A DNA stretch of 26,406 bases from JADLEX01 sp964586775 (GCA_964586775.1 CAZPJD010000206.1:1-26406), one strand, 5' to 3'; positions 1-8,538 are shown, numbered from the stretch's first letter. Numbers and translations: made by a program. Notes: generated by a model not told the origin, from the sequence alone.

Positions 1-637
<637 letters not shown>

Positions 638-640
638 CCC

Positions 641-724
641 GTTGTCCTTTCCCTACGCCGGTTTCAACCGGATCAGGTTCAATGGGTTTGATCTCAGTCC
701 GCGTTCGCGGACACCCCAGACAAC
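641..724 (-). promoter_or_regulatory. TPP riboswitch (THI element) in the thiC leader
   Basis: Read on the minus strand the segment carries the THI-box signature in order: GGGGTGTCC, CTGAGATCA, ACCC, TGAACCTGATC, a GGTT/AACC stem and GCGTAGGGA. The P1 helix can be drawn as GTTGTCT (724-718) with GGACAAC (647-641), seven pairs including one G-U. A further 6-bp hairpin, GTCCGC-GAAC-GCGGAC, fills the variable stem. The 3' strand of P1 contains most of the thiC Shine-Dalgarno, so ligand binding would hide the ribosome site directly. There is no terminator hairpin plus U-run before the ATG, which fits translational rather than transcriptional control. Confidence 0.95.
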
Positions 725-733
725 CAAAATGGA

Positions 734-762
734 AGCGTACACGGCGCTCCCCCACCCGTCAA
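734..762 (-). promoter_or_regulatory. Probable sigma-70 promoter of thiC
   Basis: On the minus strand TTGACG (762-757) and TACGCT (739-734) are separated by exactly 17 bp. The -35 box matches 5 of 6 consensus bases and the -10 box 3 of 6. The predicted start, near 725-730, lies just upstream of the first P1 base of the riboswitch, which is where a riboswitch transcript should begin. Confidence 0.55.
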
Positions 763-1011
763 CGAAAACGCACACAAACGCAAGCCCGACGACGATGACG
801 CGTTCGGCGCGGCCTCTTCGTGACGCGAATCGACGCCCGAATCGGCCTTGTCAACCGATGGGCCCATGACTAAGATTTCGATCTTCGTGCAAAAGGACCG
901 GCATCGCCGGGCTTTTCGCGCAAAATTCGCTGTTTCCAATACGGGTCGCCGGTTCGGGTTGCGCATGAAACTTGCGGGCAACGTGCCCCGGCCATCGGAA
1001 GGAGTTCGGGC
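763..1011. other. Intergenic leader region upstream of the EF-G2 gene
   Basis: About 250 bases lie between the divergent thiC promoter and the EF-G2 start, with no credible gene. The stretch contains three closely spaced inverted repeats: the palindrome ATGGGCCCAT (858-867), AAGAT-TTCG-ATCTT (872-885) and AAAAG-ga-CCGGC-atc-GCCGG-g-CTTTT (891-916). The GGAAGGAG ribosome site of the EF-G2 gene follows just before the start codon. I could not pick a convincing -35/-10 pair for the plus strand. Confidence 0.5.
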
Positions 1012-3096
1012 ATGAATGTGGTGGAATCGGGCAAACTTCGCAACGTCGCCGTCGTCGGTCACGGTCACACGGGCAAGACCTCCCTGGTCGAGGCGATCCT
1101 GTTCGACACGGGCGTGACGAACCGTCTTGGCCGCGTCGAGGACGGCAATACCGTGACCGACTTCGAGCCCGAGGAAAAATCGAAGCTCTACTCGATCGAG
1201 ACGGCTGTCGCCGCGTGCAACTGGAACAAGCATCGCATCAATCTGCTGGATACGCCCGGCGGCGCGAACTTCGTCACCGAGGCGTTTCACGCCCTCGACG
1301 TGGCCGACGCGGCGCTGCTCACGGTCTGCGCGGCCAGCGGCGTCGAGGTGCAGACCGAGAAGCTGTGGGACGCGGCCGAAAAGCGCGGGGTGCCGCGCGC
1401 GTTTTTCATCAACAAGCTCGACCGCGAGCGCGCGAACTTCGATCGGGTGCTGCGCGACCTGCACGACTCTTTCAAGATCAACGTGGTGGTCCTCCAGCTC
1501 CCGATCGGGCAGGAAGACAAGTTTCAGGGCGTGATCGATGTCATCACCGGCACGGCGTACAAATTCGACGCGTCGGGCAAGGCGACCGCCATCGACGTGC
1601 CCGCCGACATGGCGGCCAAACTCGCCGAGATCCGAACGCAGACCCTCGAAGCGATCGCGGAGAACGACGAGGCGCTGATGGAGAAGTATCTCGGCGGCGA
1701 GGAGCTCCCACAGGCGGACATCCTGCAGGTGCTGCGCAAGGCGTTCGTCGCGGGCGAGGCGTACCCGGTCCTGTGCGGATCGTCCACGAAGAACGTGGGT
1801 GTCGCGAATCTGCTCGACTTCGTCATCGATGTGTTTCCGACGCCGCTCGAGCGATCGACGTCGGTGGGCAAGCATCCCGACAAGGACGAAGAGGTCCGGC
1901 GCGACTCCGCGGCCAACGCTCCGTTTTCCGCGATCGTGTTCAAGACGAGTTCCGCCTTTGCGGGCACGGCGTCGATGTTTCGTGTGCTTTCGGGATCGAT
2001 CAAGGCCGATTCGGCGTGCTTCAACCCGCGTCGCCGTTCGTCCGAGCGCCTCGGCCACATCCTCAAGATCAACGGCAAGAACATTGAGGACGTCGGCGAG
2101 GCCGTGTGCGGCGACATCGTCGCCGTCGCCAAACTCAAGGACACGAAGACCGGCGACACGCTGTGCGACGAGAAGAACCCCGTGGTGTTCGACCTCGTCG
2201 CGATTCCCACGCCGAGCATCAGCTACTCGGTGCACGTCAAGGGCACCGGCGACGAAGACAAGGTGATCGACGGTCTGCTGCGTCTCGCCGACGACGACCC
2301 GACGATCCACGTGCGCAAGGACCCGCAGACACGCGAGGTGATTTTGTCGGGCATGGGCGCGGGGCACATCGAGGTCACGATGGAAAAGCTCATGCGCCGC
2401 TTCAAGCTCGAAGCCGAGCTCGGTCTGCCCAAGGTGCCGTATCGCGAGACGATCCAGGGCAAGGCCACGAGCCGCTATCGTCACAAGAAGCAGACGGGAG
2501 GACGCGGGCAATTCGGCGAATGCGAGATCGTCCTCGCGCCGTTGCCGCGCGGCGGCGGATACGAATTCCACGACAAGATCGTCGGCGGCGTCATCCCCAA
2601 GACCTTCATCCCCGCCGTGGACAAGGGCATCCGCGAGTCGTTCGACCGCGGCCCGCTCGCCGGATTCCCGTGCGTCGATTTTCAGGTCGATCTCGTGGAC
2701 GGCAAGTTCCACGACGTCGACAGCTCGGAACAGGCGTTCAAAATGGCCGGCGCGATGGCGTTCAAGCAGGGAATCAGTCAGGCGAGGCCCGTGCTGCTCG
2801 AGCCGATCCAGAAGCTGGAGATCGTCATCCCCGAGGAATGCACCGGCGACATCATGGGCGACCTGTCGCGCCGGCGCGGCCAGGTGCAGGGCTACGAAAC
2901 CAAGGGCAAGAACACCGTCGTTCGCGCGCAGGTGCCGCTTTCCGAGATCCTGCGTTACGAGCCCGACCTGCGCTCGATGACGAGCGGGCGCGGTTCGTTC
3001 ACGTCCGAGTTCGACCACTATCAGGAAGTGCCGCACGACGCCGCGGTCAAGGTGATCGAGGCGAACAAGCGCGAGCACGAGGAAGAGGTCGAGTAG
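1012..3096 (+). CDS. Elongation factor G-like GTPase (EF-G2 / FusA2 type)
   Basis: A 694-residue EF-G paralogue with the full domain order: G domain, domain II, then III-V ending in an acidic tail. The P-loop is GHGHTGKT (16-23) instead of the canonical AHIDAGKT. G3 is DTPGG (80-84), so the residue after DTPG, catalytic His in canonical EF-G, is Gly84. G4 is NKLD (134-137). The switch-I region reads EEKSKLYSIE and lacks the RGITI motif. These departures mark the EF-G2-like branch found beside normal EF-G in many bacteria. Actinobacterial members are reported to bind nucleotide but to show little ribosome-stimulated GTPase activity. A role in canonical translocation is therefore doubtful and the function is open. 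The ATG is supported by GGAAGGAG 7 nt upstream. No str-operon genes (rpsL, rpsG, tuf) flank it. Confidence 0.9.
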   Translation: MNVVESGKLRNVAVVGHGHTGKTSLVEAILFDTGVTNRLGRVEDGNTVTDFEPEEKSKLYSIETAVAACNWNKHRINLLDTPGGANFVTEAFHALDVADAALLTVCAASGVEVQTEKLWDAAEKRGVPRAFFINKLDRERANFDRVLRDLHDSFKINVVVLQLPIGQEDKFQGVIDVITGTAYKFDASGKATAIDVPADMAAKLAEIRTQTLEAIAENDEALMEKYLGGEELPQADILQVLRKAFVAGEAYPVLCGSSTKNVGVANLLDFVIDVFPTPLERSTSVGKHPDKDEEVRRDSAANAPFSAIVFKTSSAFAGTASMFRVLSGSIKADSACFNPRRRSSERLGHILKINGKNIEDVGEAVCGDIVAVAKLKDTKTGDTLCDEKNPVVFDLVAIPTPSISYSVHVKGTGDEDKVIDGLLRLADDDPTIHVRKDPQTREVILSGMGAGHIEVTMEKLMRRFKLEAELGLPKVPYRETIQGKATSRYRHKKQTGGRGQFGECEIVLAPLPRGGGYEFHDKIVGGVIPKTFIPAVDKGIRESFDRGPLAGFPCVDFQVDLVDGKFHDVDSSEQAFKMAGAMAFKQGISQARPVLLEPIQKLEIVIPEECTGDIMGDLSRRRGQVQGYETKGKNTVVRAQVPLSEILRYEPDLRSMTSGRGSFTSEFDHYQEVPHDAAVKVIEANKREHEEEVE

Positions 3097-3116
3097 TTCG
3101 AAACGCAATCGCAACG

Positions 3117-3141
3117 CGGGCGGCTCTCGGGCCGCCCGTTT
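3117..3141 (+). terminator. Strong hairpin after the EF-G2 gene, possible terminator
   Basis: CGGGCGGC (3117-3124) and GCCGCCCG (3131-3138) form a perfect 8-bp stem with the 6-nt loop TCTCGG, followed by only three Ts. It begins 20 bases after the EF-G2 stop. Outer bases CAACG (3112-3116) and CGTTG (3143-3147) could extend the stem across a bulge and would touch the nth ribosome site. The weak T-run makes termination uncertain. Confidence 0.45.
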
Positions 3142-3159
3142 GCGTTGGAGTCCATCGCA

Positions 3160-3822
3160 GTGTCGAAGCAAAAGGCCGCGACGAAAGCGCGCGCGACGAA
3201 AGAGCGTGCAACGAGGATCTGGGAGATCCTCAAAGAGGACTATCCCGCCGCCGAGTGCGCGCTGCACTTTCGCCAGCCGCTCGATTTGCTCGTCGCGACG
3301 ATCCTCTCGGCGCAGTGCACCGACGAGCGCGTGAATCAGGTGACGAAGACATTATTCAAGACGTTCCGCACCGCGCGCGACTATGCGAACGCGAACATCG
3401 CCGATCTTGAAGACGCGATTCGATCCACCGGGTTCTTTCGGAACAAAGCGAAGAACATTCAGGCCACGGCGCACAAACTGCTCGCGGACTTCGACGGCGA
3501 GGTGCCGCGCACGCTGGACGAGCTGGTCACTCTGCCCGGCGTGGGACGCAAGACGGCGAATGTCGTGCTCGGCAACGCGTTCGGCGTACCGGGCATCACC
3601 GTCGATACGCACTTGGGACGCTTGTCGCGCCGCATGGGATTCACGGAGCACGACGACCCGGTCAAGGTCGAGTTCGACCTCATGGATCTCATCCCGCGCG
3701 ACGATTGGACGCACTTTTCGCACGCGATGATCTGGCACGGTCGCCGGGTGTGCGCATCGCGCAAGCCAAACTGCGCCGCGTGCCGCGTCGGCCCGCTCTG
3801 CCCTTCGTTTTCCGTCGCGTAG
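3160..3822 (+). CDS. nth: Endonuclease III (DNA glycosylase / AP lyase)
   Basis: Base-excision repair enzyme that removes oxidised pyrimidines and cuts at the abasic site. It is 220 residues from the GTG at 3160. The helix-hairpin-helix LPGVGRKTANVVL carries the Schiff-base lysine (Lys131) and VDTHLGRLSRR carries the catalytic Asp149. The C-terminal 4Fe-4S loop is complete: Cys198-x6-Cys205-x2-Cys208-x5-Cys214. An in-frame TTG at 3145 would add five residues, but that TTGGAG looks like the Shine-Dalgarno itself, 9 nt before the GTG, so the GTG is preferred. It lies 63 bases after the EF-G2 stop, beyond a strong hairpin, and may be read independently. Identity is very secure. Confidence 0.95.
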   Translation: MSKQKAATKARATKERATRIWEILKEDYPAAECALHFRQPLDLLVATILSAQCTDERVNQVTKTLFKTFRTARDYANANIADLEDAIRSTGFFRNKAKNIQATAHKLLADFDGEVPRTLDELVTLPGVGRKTANVVLGNAFGVPGITVDTHLGRLSRRMGFTEHDDPVKVEFDLMDLIPRDDWTHFSHAMIWHGRRVCASRKPNCAACRVGPLCPSFSVA

Positions 3823-3836
3823 CGCTTCGTCCCGCC

Positions 3837-5234
3837 TCAGGCCGTCGGGCCCATCGTAAGCCAAATGCCGCGACGATAACGCCAGAACTGAAAGCCCGCG
3901 TAGGTGATGACGTGGACGAGGGCGGCGATCCACGCACCCTCGACGCCGCGCCCGAGCCGCTCGCCGAAGAACCAGATTCCGGGCATGAAGACGAACGCGC
4001 CGGAAATGGCCATGACGACCATCGGATATCGCGTATCGCCCGCGCCACGCAGCACGCCCGCGACCATGAGGCCGAGCGCATCGAAGGGCTGAAACAGCGC
4101 GGCGATCAAGACGAGCCGGACGCCGACCTCCACCACGCGCGGATCGGGGTTGAACGCGCTCATGAGCCAGTGGCGAGCGAGGCCGAAGATCACGCCGACC
4201 GCCGCCATGTAGCCGACGCCCACCAGCACCGTCACGTGCGCGGAGCGCCTCGCGAGGTCCTTTCGCCGCGCGCCGAGATACTGGCCGACCAGCGTGGTGC
4301 CGACGATGCTCACTGCCGCCGCGGGCAGAAAGCTGAACTGGATGATCTGAAACACGATCATGTTCGCCGCGAGCGCGTAGGGATTTTGCGTCGAAGCGTA
4401 AACGCAGAAGAGAAGCCACGCGAGGTTTTCGAAGCCCCACGCGAACCCGATCGGCAGGCCGACCGCCGCGAATCGACCGAGGTCGGCTCGCGTCGGCGGC
4501 GTGACGGCGCGCGTGCGGTAGAGACGGTGGTGGCGCGCGCCGAAGTACACGCCGAAGTAGATGAGCGACTCGGTCAACCCGCCGATCAGCGTTCCGATCG
4601 CCGCGCCGCGCACGCCCAGCGGGGGAATCGGTCCGACGCCGAACACGAGCGCGATTGCCGCGACGGCGTTGACGACGTTGGCCGCGATGGTGGCGACCAT
4701 CGGCGTCCACATATCGCCCTGGCCGCGCAGGTAGCTCGTCATGGTGAAGACAATGAAGATAAACGGCACGCCGACGAGCCGGATGCGCACGTAGGTCAGC
4801 ACGTGGGGAGATACCGCCGCGTCGCTGCCCATCACGCCGATCAGCCAAGGCAGCGCGGGGATCATCGCCCAAACCGCGAGCGCAAAAAGCGGAATGACGG
4901 CGAGGGCCGTGTTGACGTGCGCGCGCAGGCGGTGGAGCCGGCCTGCCCCGAAGTCCTGCGCGACGAATGTGTTGACGACCGTCAGCGTCGCCGTAAAGAC
5001 AACGGCCAGCACCCACGCGAGAAAACTGCCGAACGAAACCGCGCCCTGCTCCACCGTTCCGACGCGGCCCATGATGATCGTGTCCACCACTCCCATCATC
5101 GAAAACGAGATGAACGACATCACCATCGGCGCCGAGAGCGAGAGCACCTCTCGCACCGTGCCCGAGCGCGCGGTCACGACGCCGCCCGCGTCAACGCGGA
5201 TTTCCGCTTCTTTGTGTTCCGATGGATCGCTCAT
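3837..5234 (-). CDS. MATE family multidrug/toxin efflux transporter
   Basis: Inner-membrane antiporter of the NorM/DinF superfamily, which exports cationic drugs or metabolites using Na+ or H+ gradients. It has about 465 residues with roughly twelve hydrophobic segments in two halves. Family-typical stretches include LSAPMVMSFISFSMMGVVDTIIMGRVG (in pieces) in the first helices, TLTVVNTFVAQDFGAGR, TSYLRGQGDMWTPM, LGVRGAAIGT, VGTTLVGQYLGARRKDLA in the second half and VAGVLRGAGDTRYPM. The ATG at 5234 (MSDPSEHKE) is preferred over an upstream TTG at 5321, which would add an unlikely 29 residues; neither has a clear Shine-Dalgarno. The gene ends 14 bases from the convergent nth. Substrate cannot be predicted. 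Confidence 0.88.
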   Translation of the reverse strand: MSDPSEHKEAEIRVDAGGVVTARSGTVREVLSLSAPMVMSFISFSMMGVVDTIIMGRVGTVEQGAVSFGSFLAWVLAVVFTATLTVVNTFVAQDFGAGRLHRLRAHVNTALAVIPLFALAVWAMIPALPWLIGVMGSDAAVSPHVLTYVRIRLVGVPFIFIVFTMTSYLRGQGDMWTPMVATIAANVVNAVAAIALVFGVGPIPPLGVRGAAIGTLIGGLTESLIYFGVYFGARHHRLYRTRAVTPPTRADLGRFAAVGLPIGFAWGFENLAWLLFCVYASTQNPYALAANMIVFQIIQFSFLPAAAVSIVGTTLVGQYLGARRKDLARRSAHVTVLVGVGYMAAVGVIFGLARHWLMSAFNPDPRVVEVGVRLVLIAALFQPFDALGLMVAGVLRGAGDTRYPMVVMAISGAFVFMPGIWFFGERLGRGVEGAWIAALVHVITYAGFQFWRYRRGIWLTMGPTA

Positions 5235-5367
5235 CTGATTTACCGCGCGGGGGCCGTCGGGCTTCGCGCCCGGCAGACTATCGGCGGCTCGCGCGATTGA
5301 CAACACGCACCCACTCGGCAAGATTGCGCGCGGAAGCCGCGTTTTCGCGATGATTTGGAGTTCCCGG

Positions 5368-6837
5368 ATGGCCCTGCGCGTTTACAACACGATGACCCGG
5401 CAGAAAGAGGAATTCACGCCGATCAACCCTGGCCGCGTCGGCATGTACGTGTGCGGAGTCACGGTGTACGACCGGTGTCACATCGGTCACGCGCGCAGCC
5501 AGATCGTGTTCGACACCGTCGTGCGCCACCTGCGTCACCTGGGTTTGCAGGTCCACTACGTCCGCAACTTCACCGACGTCGACGACAAAATCATCAACCG
5601 CGCCATCGAGCGAAAAGTGGACTGGAAGGATGTCGTCGCCGAGAACATCGCGGCGTTTTATGAGGACATGGACGCGCTGGCGATCGCGCGCCCGACCATC
5701 GAGCCACGCGCGACCGACCACATCGCGCAGATTATCGAGACGATTTCGCTGCTCGTGAAAAAGGGCTTCGCCTACGCGAAGAGCGGCAATGTTTATTACT
5801 CGACGCGGCGATTCGCCGGATACGCGAAGCTCTCGAAGCGCAACATCGACGATCTGCTCGTCGGCGCGCGCGTCGACAAGGACGAACTGAAGAAGGACCC
5901 GCTCGATTTCGCGCTCTGGAAGGCCGCGAAGCCCGGCGAGCCCTCATGGCCGTCGCCATGGGGCGAGGGGCGCCCCGGCTGGCACATCGAGTGCTCGGCG
6001 ATGAGCATGGCTCACCTGGGCATGCCGTTCGACATCCACGGCGGGGGCAAGGACCTCGTCTTCCCGCACCACGAAAACGAGATCGCGCAGTCCGAGGCGG
6101 CCTACGACCGCGAATTCGCGCGCTACTGGATGCACAACGGATTCGTGCAGGTCAATCACGAGAAGATGGCGAAGTCGACGGGCAACTTCTTCACGATCCG
6201 CGACATCCTGAAGAGCTACTCAGCCGAAGCCCTGCGCCTGTTCCTGCTATCGGCACACTACCGCAGCCCCATCGACTATTCGGAGCAGAGCCTCGCCGAC
6301 GCGCAAGCCGCGGTGGACCGCCTCTACGATCTGCTCGATGCCCTGCAAAAGCGCCCGCACGACGACGCGGCGATGGACGAGACGCAGCTCGACGACGCAC
6401 AGCGCGAGGCCGTCGCCGGCGCGCGGCGCGCCTACGACGACTTCGTCGCGGCAATGGACGACGACTTCAACACGGCCAAGGCCCAAGGGCACCTCTTCGA
6501 GGTCGCCAGCCTGATTTCGACCGCCGTCGCGCCGGGCGCGGGCGCGGTCGCGGGACGCAATATGGTCGTCACCGAACTCGTGCGGATCTTCGAGATCATG
6601 CGCGGCGTGCTGGGACTGCTTGCCACGGAACCCGACGCGTATTTCGCCGAGAAGCGATCGCGCACGCTGCGTCGCGCGAATTTTTCCGAGGAGCAGGTTC
6701 TGGAGATGATCGAGCGCCGCTCCGCCGCGCGAAAGGCGAAGGACTGGGCGGCGTCCGATGCGATCCGCGACGAACTCGCGGCCAAGGGCATCGCGCTGAT
6801 GGATTCGCCGCAGGGTACGACCTGGGTGCCAAGATAG
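5368..6837 (+). CDS. cysS: Cysteine--tRNA ligase
   Basis: Class I aminoacyl-tRNA synthetase charging tRNA-Cys; cytoplasmic, 489 residues. The HIGH signature is HIGH at residues 38-41 (YDRCHIGHARS) and the KMSKS loop is KMAKS from Lys266. The zinc site is intact: Cys29 (CGVTVYD), Cys209 (HIECSAM), His234 and Glu238 (PHHENE). The C-terminal part includes the anticodon-binding DALR-type helices and ends LMDSPQGTTWVPR, as usual for the family. An upstream ATG at 5350 is in frame, but TTGGAG at 5355-5360 gives the ATG at 5368 an ideal 7-nt spacing, so 5368 is chosen. It is divergent from the MATE gene and convergent with archease. Confidence 0.97.
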   Translation: MALRVYNTMTRQKEEFTPINPGRVGMYVCGVTVYDRCHIGHARSQIVFDTVVRHLRHLGLQVHYVRNFTDVDDKIINRAIERKVDWKDVVAENIAAFYEDMDALAIARPTIEPRATDHIAQIIETISLLVKKGFAYAKSGNVYYSTRRFAGYAKLSKRNIDDLLVGARVDKDELKKDPLDFALWKAAKPGEPSWPSPWGEGRPGWHIECSAMSMAHLGMPFDIHGGGKDLVFPHHENEIAQSEAAYDREFARYWMHNGFVQVNHEKMAKSTGNFFTIRDILKSYSAEALRLFLLSAHYRSPIDYSEQSLADAQAAVDRLYDLLDALQKRPHDDAAMDETQLDDAQREAVAGARRAYDDFVAAMDDDFNTAKAQGHLFEVASLISTAVAPGAGAVAGRNMVVTELVRIFEIMRGVLGLLATEPDAYFAEKRSRTLRRANFSEEQVLEMIERRSAARKAKDWAASDAIRDELAAKGIALMDSPQGTTWVPR

Positions 6838-6910
6838 GACTTCAGACCTTTGTGGCTTCGCGCGGGATCTCGCCGCGCACCTCGTCAAGGCACTCGATGC
6901 GCAACACGCC

Positions 6911-7363
6911 TCACACGTCGATGACGACCTGCGCCATGAAGCCCTCTTTGTTTTCGATAATCTTCAGGCCGTGGTAGGTGACGCTCTTCAGCTCGGAGTG
7001 GATCTTTTCGTACGATTTGCTTTCGCCGATCAGAATCGCCTCGAGCCCGCCTTCGTAAAGGCGAATCTCGTCGATGTCGGCGAGGAGGAACCCGTCGATC
7101 AGCGCGAACGCGATCATCTCGTTCGCCCACTGGACCAACCGGTCCTCACGGTCGAGGCAGTCGATGCGCAGCGAGCGGGCCTGATCGGGCTCCAGATCGG
7201 CGTTTCCCGACATGATGCCGACGAGGGCGAACGCGATTTCGGCGAGCAGGTCCTCCTCGGACTCCGCCCAGATCTCGAGCGCCAGATCCGCCGTGTGCTC
7301 CAGATGCCGGTAACCGCGATACGACAACTCGCCCTCGTTCTCAGCGCCGAATAAACGGGCCAA
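6911..7363 (-). CDS. Archease (RtcB RNA ligase cofactor family)
   Basis: Archease proteins promote guanylylation and turnover of the RNA ligase RtcB. The protein has about 150 residues. The N-terminal metal-site motif HLEHTADLALEIW, the central WANEMIAFALIDGFLL and the C-terminal KSVTYHGLKI...AQVVIDV are all typical. No ATG lies before the HTAD motif, so the start must be non-ATG: TTG at 7363, or TTG at 7327, which gives MSYRGYRHLEHTAD, closer to the usual family N-terminus and with GAGGG just upstream. It is the last gene of a minus-strand set with the transglutaminase-like (25-base gap) and OsmC-like genes. No rtcB is present in this window, so the partner must be elsewhere. Confidence 0.85.
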   Translation of the reverse strand: MARLFGAENEGELSYRGYRHLEHTADLALEIWAESEEDLLAEIAFALVGIMSGNADLEPDQARSLRIDCLDREDRLVQWANEMIAFALIDGFLLADIDEIRLYEGGLEAILIGESKSYEKIHSELKSVTYHGLKIIENKEGFMAQVVIDV

Positions 7364-7388
7364 GGTCTAGCTGTTCCCCGTGGCGAAT

Positions 7389-8078
7389 TCAAGCGCCATG
7401 GGGCGCTTCGGGCTCAAAGCGCCCCTCGGCCTCGAAATCGCCGGTCGGCTTCGTCAGACCCGCGAACCAGTGCGGATAATTCTCGCGCATGGCCGCGACG
7501 AACTCGTCGAACGGAAATTCGTCGTGTTCGCCGCGATCACGCAGATACTCCATGTGACGTCTTCCGCCGAGATCGTACGGATGCAACAGCGCGTCGGAGC
7601 GACCGTCGAATTCCTGTGGACGCACACCGAACTTCTCGCACAGCGTGCGATTGAACGCGCTCGTCACCTTCAGCCATTGGCCGTTCACGAGCAGGCTCGT
7701 ATAGCCGTGAAACGCGAATACGTCCGTGCGCATCGCCTCGAACAGCCGCTTCGACGTGAGGTGGTTGCGCACGTCGGCGAACCCGAGCCGAGCGCCGATG
7801 CCCACGCCCCGAGCCGCCGCCGCGAGCAGAATCGACTTGGGAACGCAGAATGCGCGTCCGCGCTCGAGCACCGCGCTCGCGCGATAGTCGGCGGGATCGA
7901 GCGTGAGCGAGTACGGATCGTAGAGAATGCCATCGCGCACCGCGTAGAAGAGGCGAACGGCCTTCTCGCGCTCGTCGCCCGTGTCGCCGATGGCGCGGTG
8001 CGCGAAGTCAATGACGCGTTCGTTGTCGCTATCCACGAAATACGTCGGGGCGAGATCCGCGCGGTCGTCCGCTTCCAT
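7389..8078 (-). CDS. Transglutaminase-like cysteine-protease-fold protein
   Basis: A 229-residue cytoplasmic protein (no signal peptide) with the transglutaminase-like core. The region around GRAFCVPKSILLAAAARGVGI holds the probable nucleophile Cys78, and FHGYTSLLVNGQWLKV holds the probable His124. The third triad position, often Asp in a 'LDPT' context, here reads VTSAFN, so Asp is not obvious and Asn143 or Ser140 would have to stand in. Related bacterial proteins are usually annotated only as transglutaminase domain proteins, and whether they hydrolyse or cross-link is unknown. The ATG has AAGGGG upstream and lies 7 bases past the OsmC-like stop, implying co-transcription. The last codons contain a strong hairpin repeat (7391-7425). 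Confidence 0.75.
   Translation of the reverse strand: MEADDRADLAPTYFVDSDNERVIDFAHRAIGDTGDEREKAVRLFYAVRDGILYDPYSLTLDPADYRASAVLERGRAFCVPKSILLAAAARGVGIGARLGFADVRNHLTSKRLFEAMRTDVFAFHGYTSLLVNGQWLKVTSAFNRTLCEKFGVRPQEFDGRSDALLHPYDLGGRRHMEYLRDRGEHDEFPFDEFVAAMRENYPHWFAGLTKPTGDFEAEGRFEPEAPHGA
7391..7425. repeat. Two mutually exclusive hairpins at the end of the transglutaminase-like gene
   Basis: AAGCGCC (7391-7397), GGGGCGCTT (7400-7408) and AAGCGCCCC (7417-7425) are all mutually complementary. The middle arm can pair with the right arm (9 bp, 8-nt loop) or the left arm (7 bp, 4-nt loop), but not both. The element overlaps the last codons and lies just before archease. No T-run follows, so it is not a classical terminator. 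Confidence 0.4.
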
Positions 8079-8085
8079 TCCCCTT

Positions 8086-8538
8086 CTACTCCTCGTTCGT
8101 CTCGCGTGTCTGGATGACCGACGCGTGCTGCAACGTCCGGTGCACCGGACACTTGTTGGCGATCTCGATGATGCGCGCGCGCTGCTCGGCCGTCAAATCG
8201 CCGACGAGTTCGACATCGCGATCGATCACGTCCACGAGACCGGTCGGCGAGGACGCGCCGGGAATGTCGACCGCCGGGACCTTGCGATGGCGCAACGTCA
8301 CCTTCACGCGCTCGACCGGCCACTCCTTGCGGTCGGCGTACATGCGGATCGTCATCGCGGTGCACGCCCCGAGGGCCGACAGCAGGAGTTCGTACGGATT
8401 CGGACCGCGATCGTCGCCGCCCGCCTCGGGCACTTCGTCAGCGTGCCAGTGGTGGCGCCCGTCGGTCGCGCTCTGCGTGAAACGCCCCTCGCGCGTCTCC
8501 GAAACCTTGACCGTGACCTCGTGTCCCGATGCGCTCAT
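8086..8538 (-). CDS. OsmC/Ohr family thiol protein
   Basis: A 150-residue member of the OsmC superfamily, whose members reduce organic hydroperoxides with two cysteines. Both are present: Cys59 in LLLSALGACTAMTIRMYA and Cys130 in IANKCPVHRTL. The N-terminal GPNPYELLLSALGAC and the terminal CPVHRTL pattern fit the OsmC (YhfA-like) branch better than Ohr. The ATG at 8538 has GGGGGAA about 6 nt upstream; an in-frame start at 8568 would add ten residues without such support. It is the first gene of the OsmC-transglutaminase-archease set and divergent from the Mpo1-like gene, with a shared 132-base intergenic region. Peroxidase activity is inferred from the family. Confidence 0.88.
   Translation of the reverse strand: MSASGHEVTVKVSETREGRFTQSATDGRHHWHADEVPEAGGDDRGPNPYELLLSALGACTAMTIRMYADRKEWPVERVKVTLRHRKVPAVDIPGASSPTGLVDVIDRDVELVGDLTAEQRARIIEIANKCPVHRTLQHASVIQTRETNEE

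Noticed and set aside
694..3267. An 857-codon open frame on the minus strand opposite the EF-G2 gene.
   Set aside because: It lies wholly antisense to a clear EF-G2, its composition is Arg/His/Leu/Asp-rich without family motifs, and long antisense frames are expected in GC-rich genes with strong third-position bias.
6861..6880. GCGCGG-N7-CCGCGC hairpin between cysS and archease as a bidirectional terminator.
   Set aside because: The stem is only 6 bp and no T-run follows on either strand, so it was not listed.
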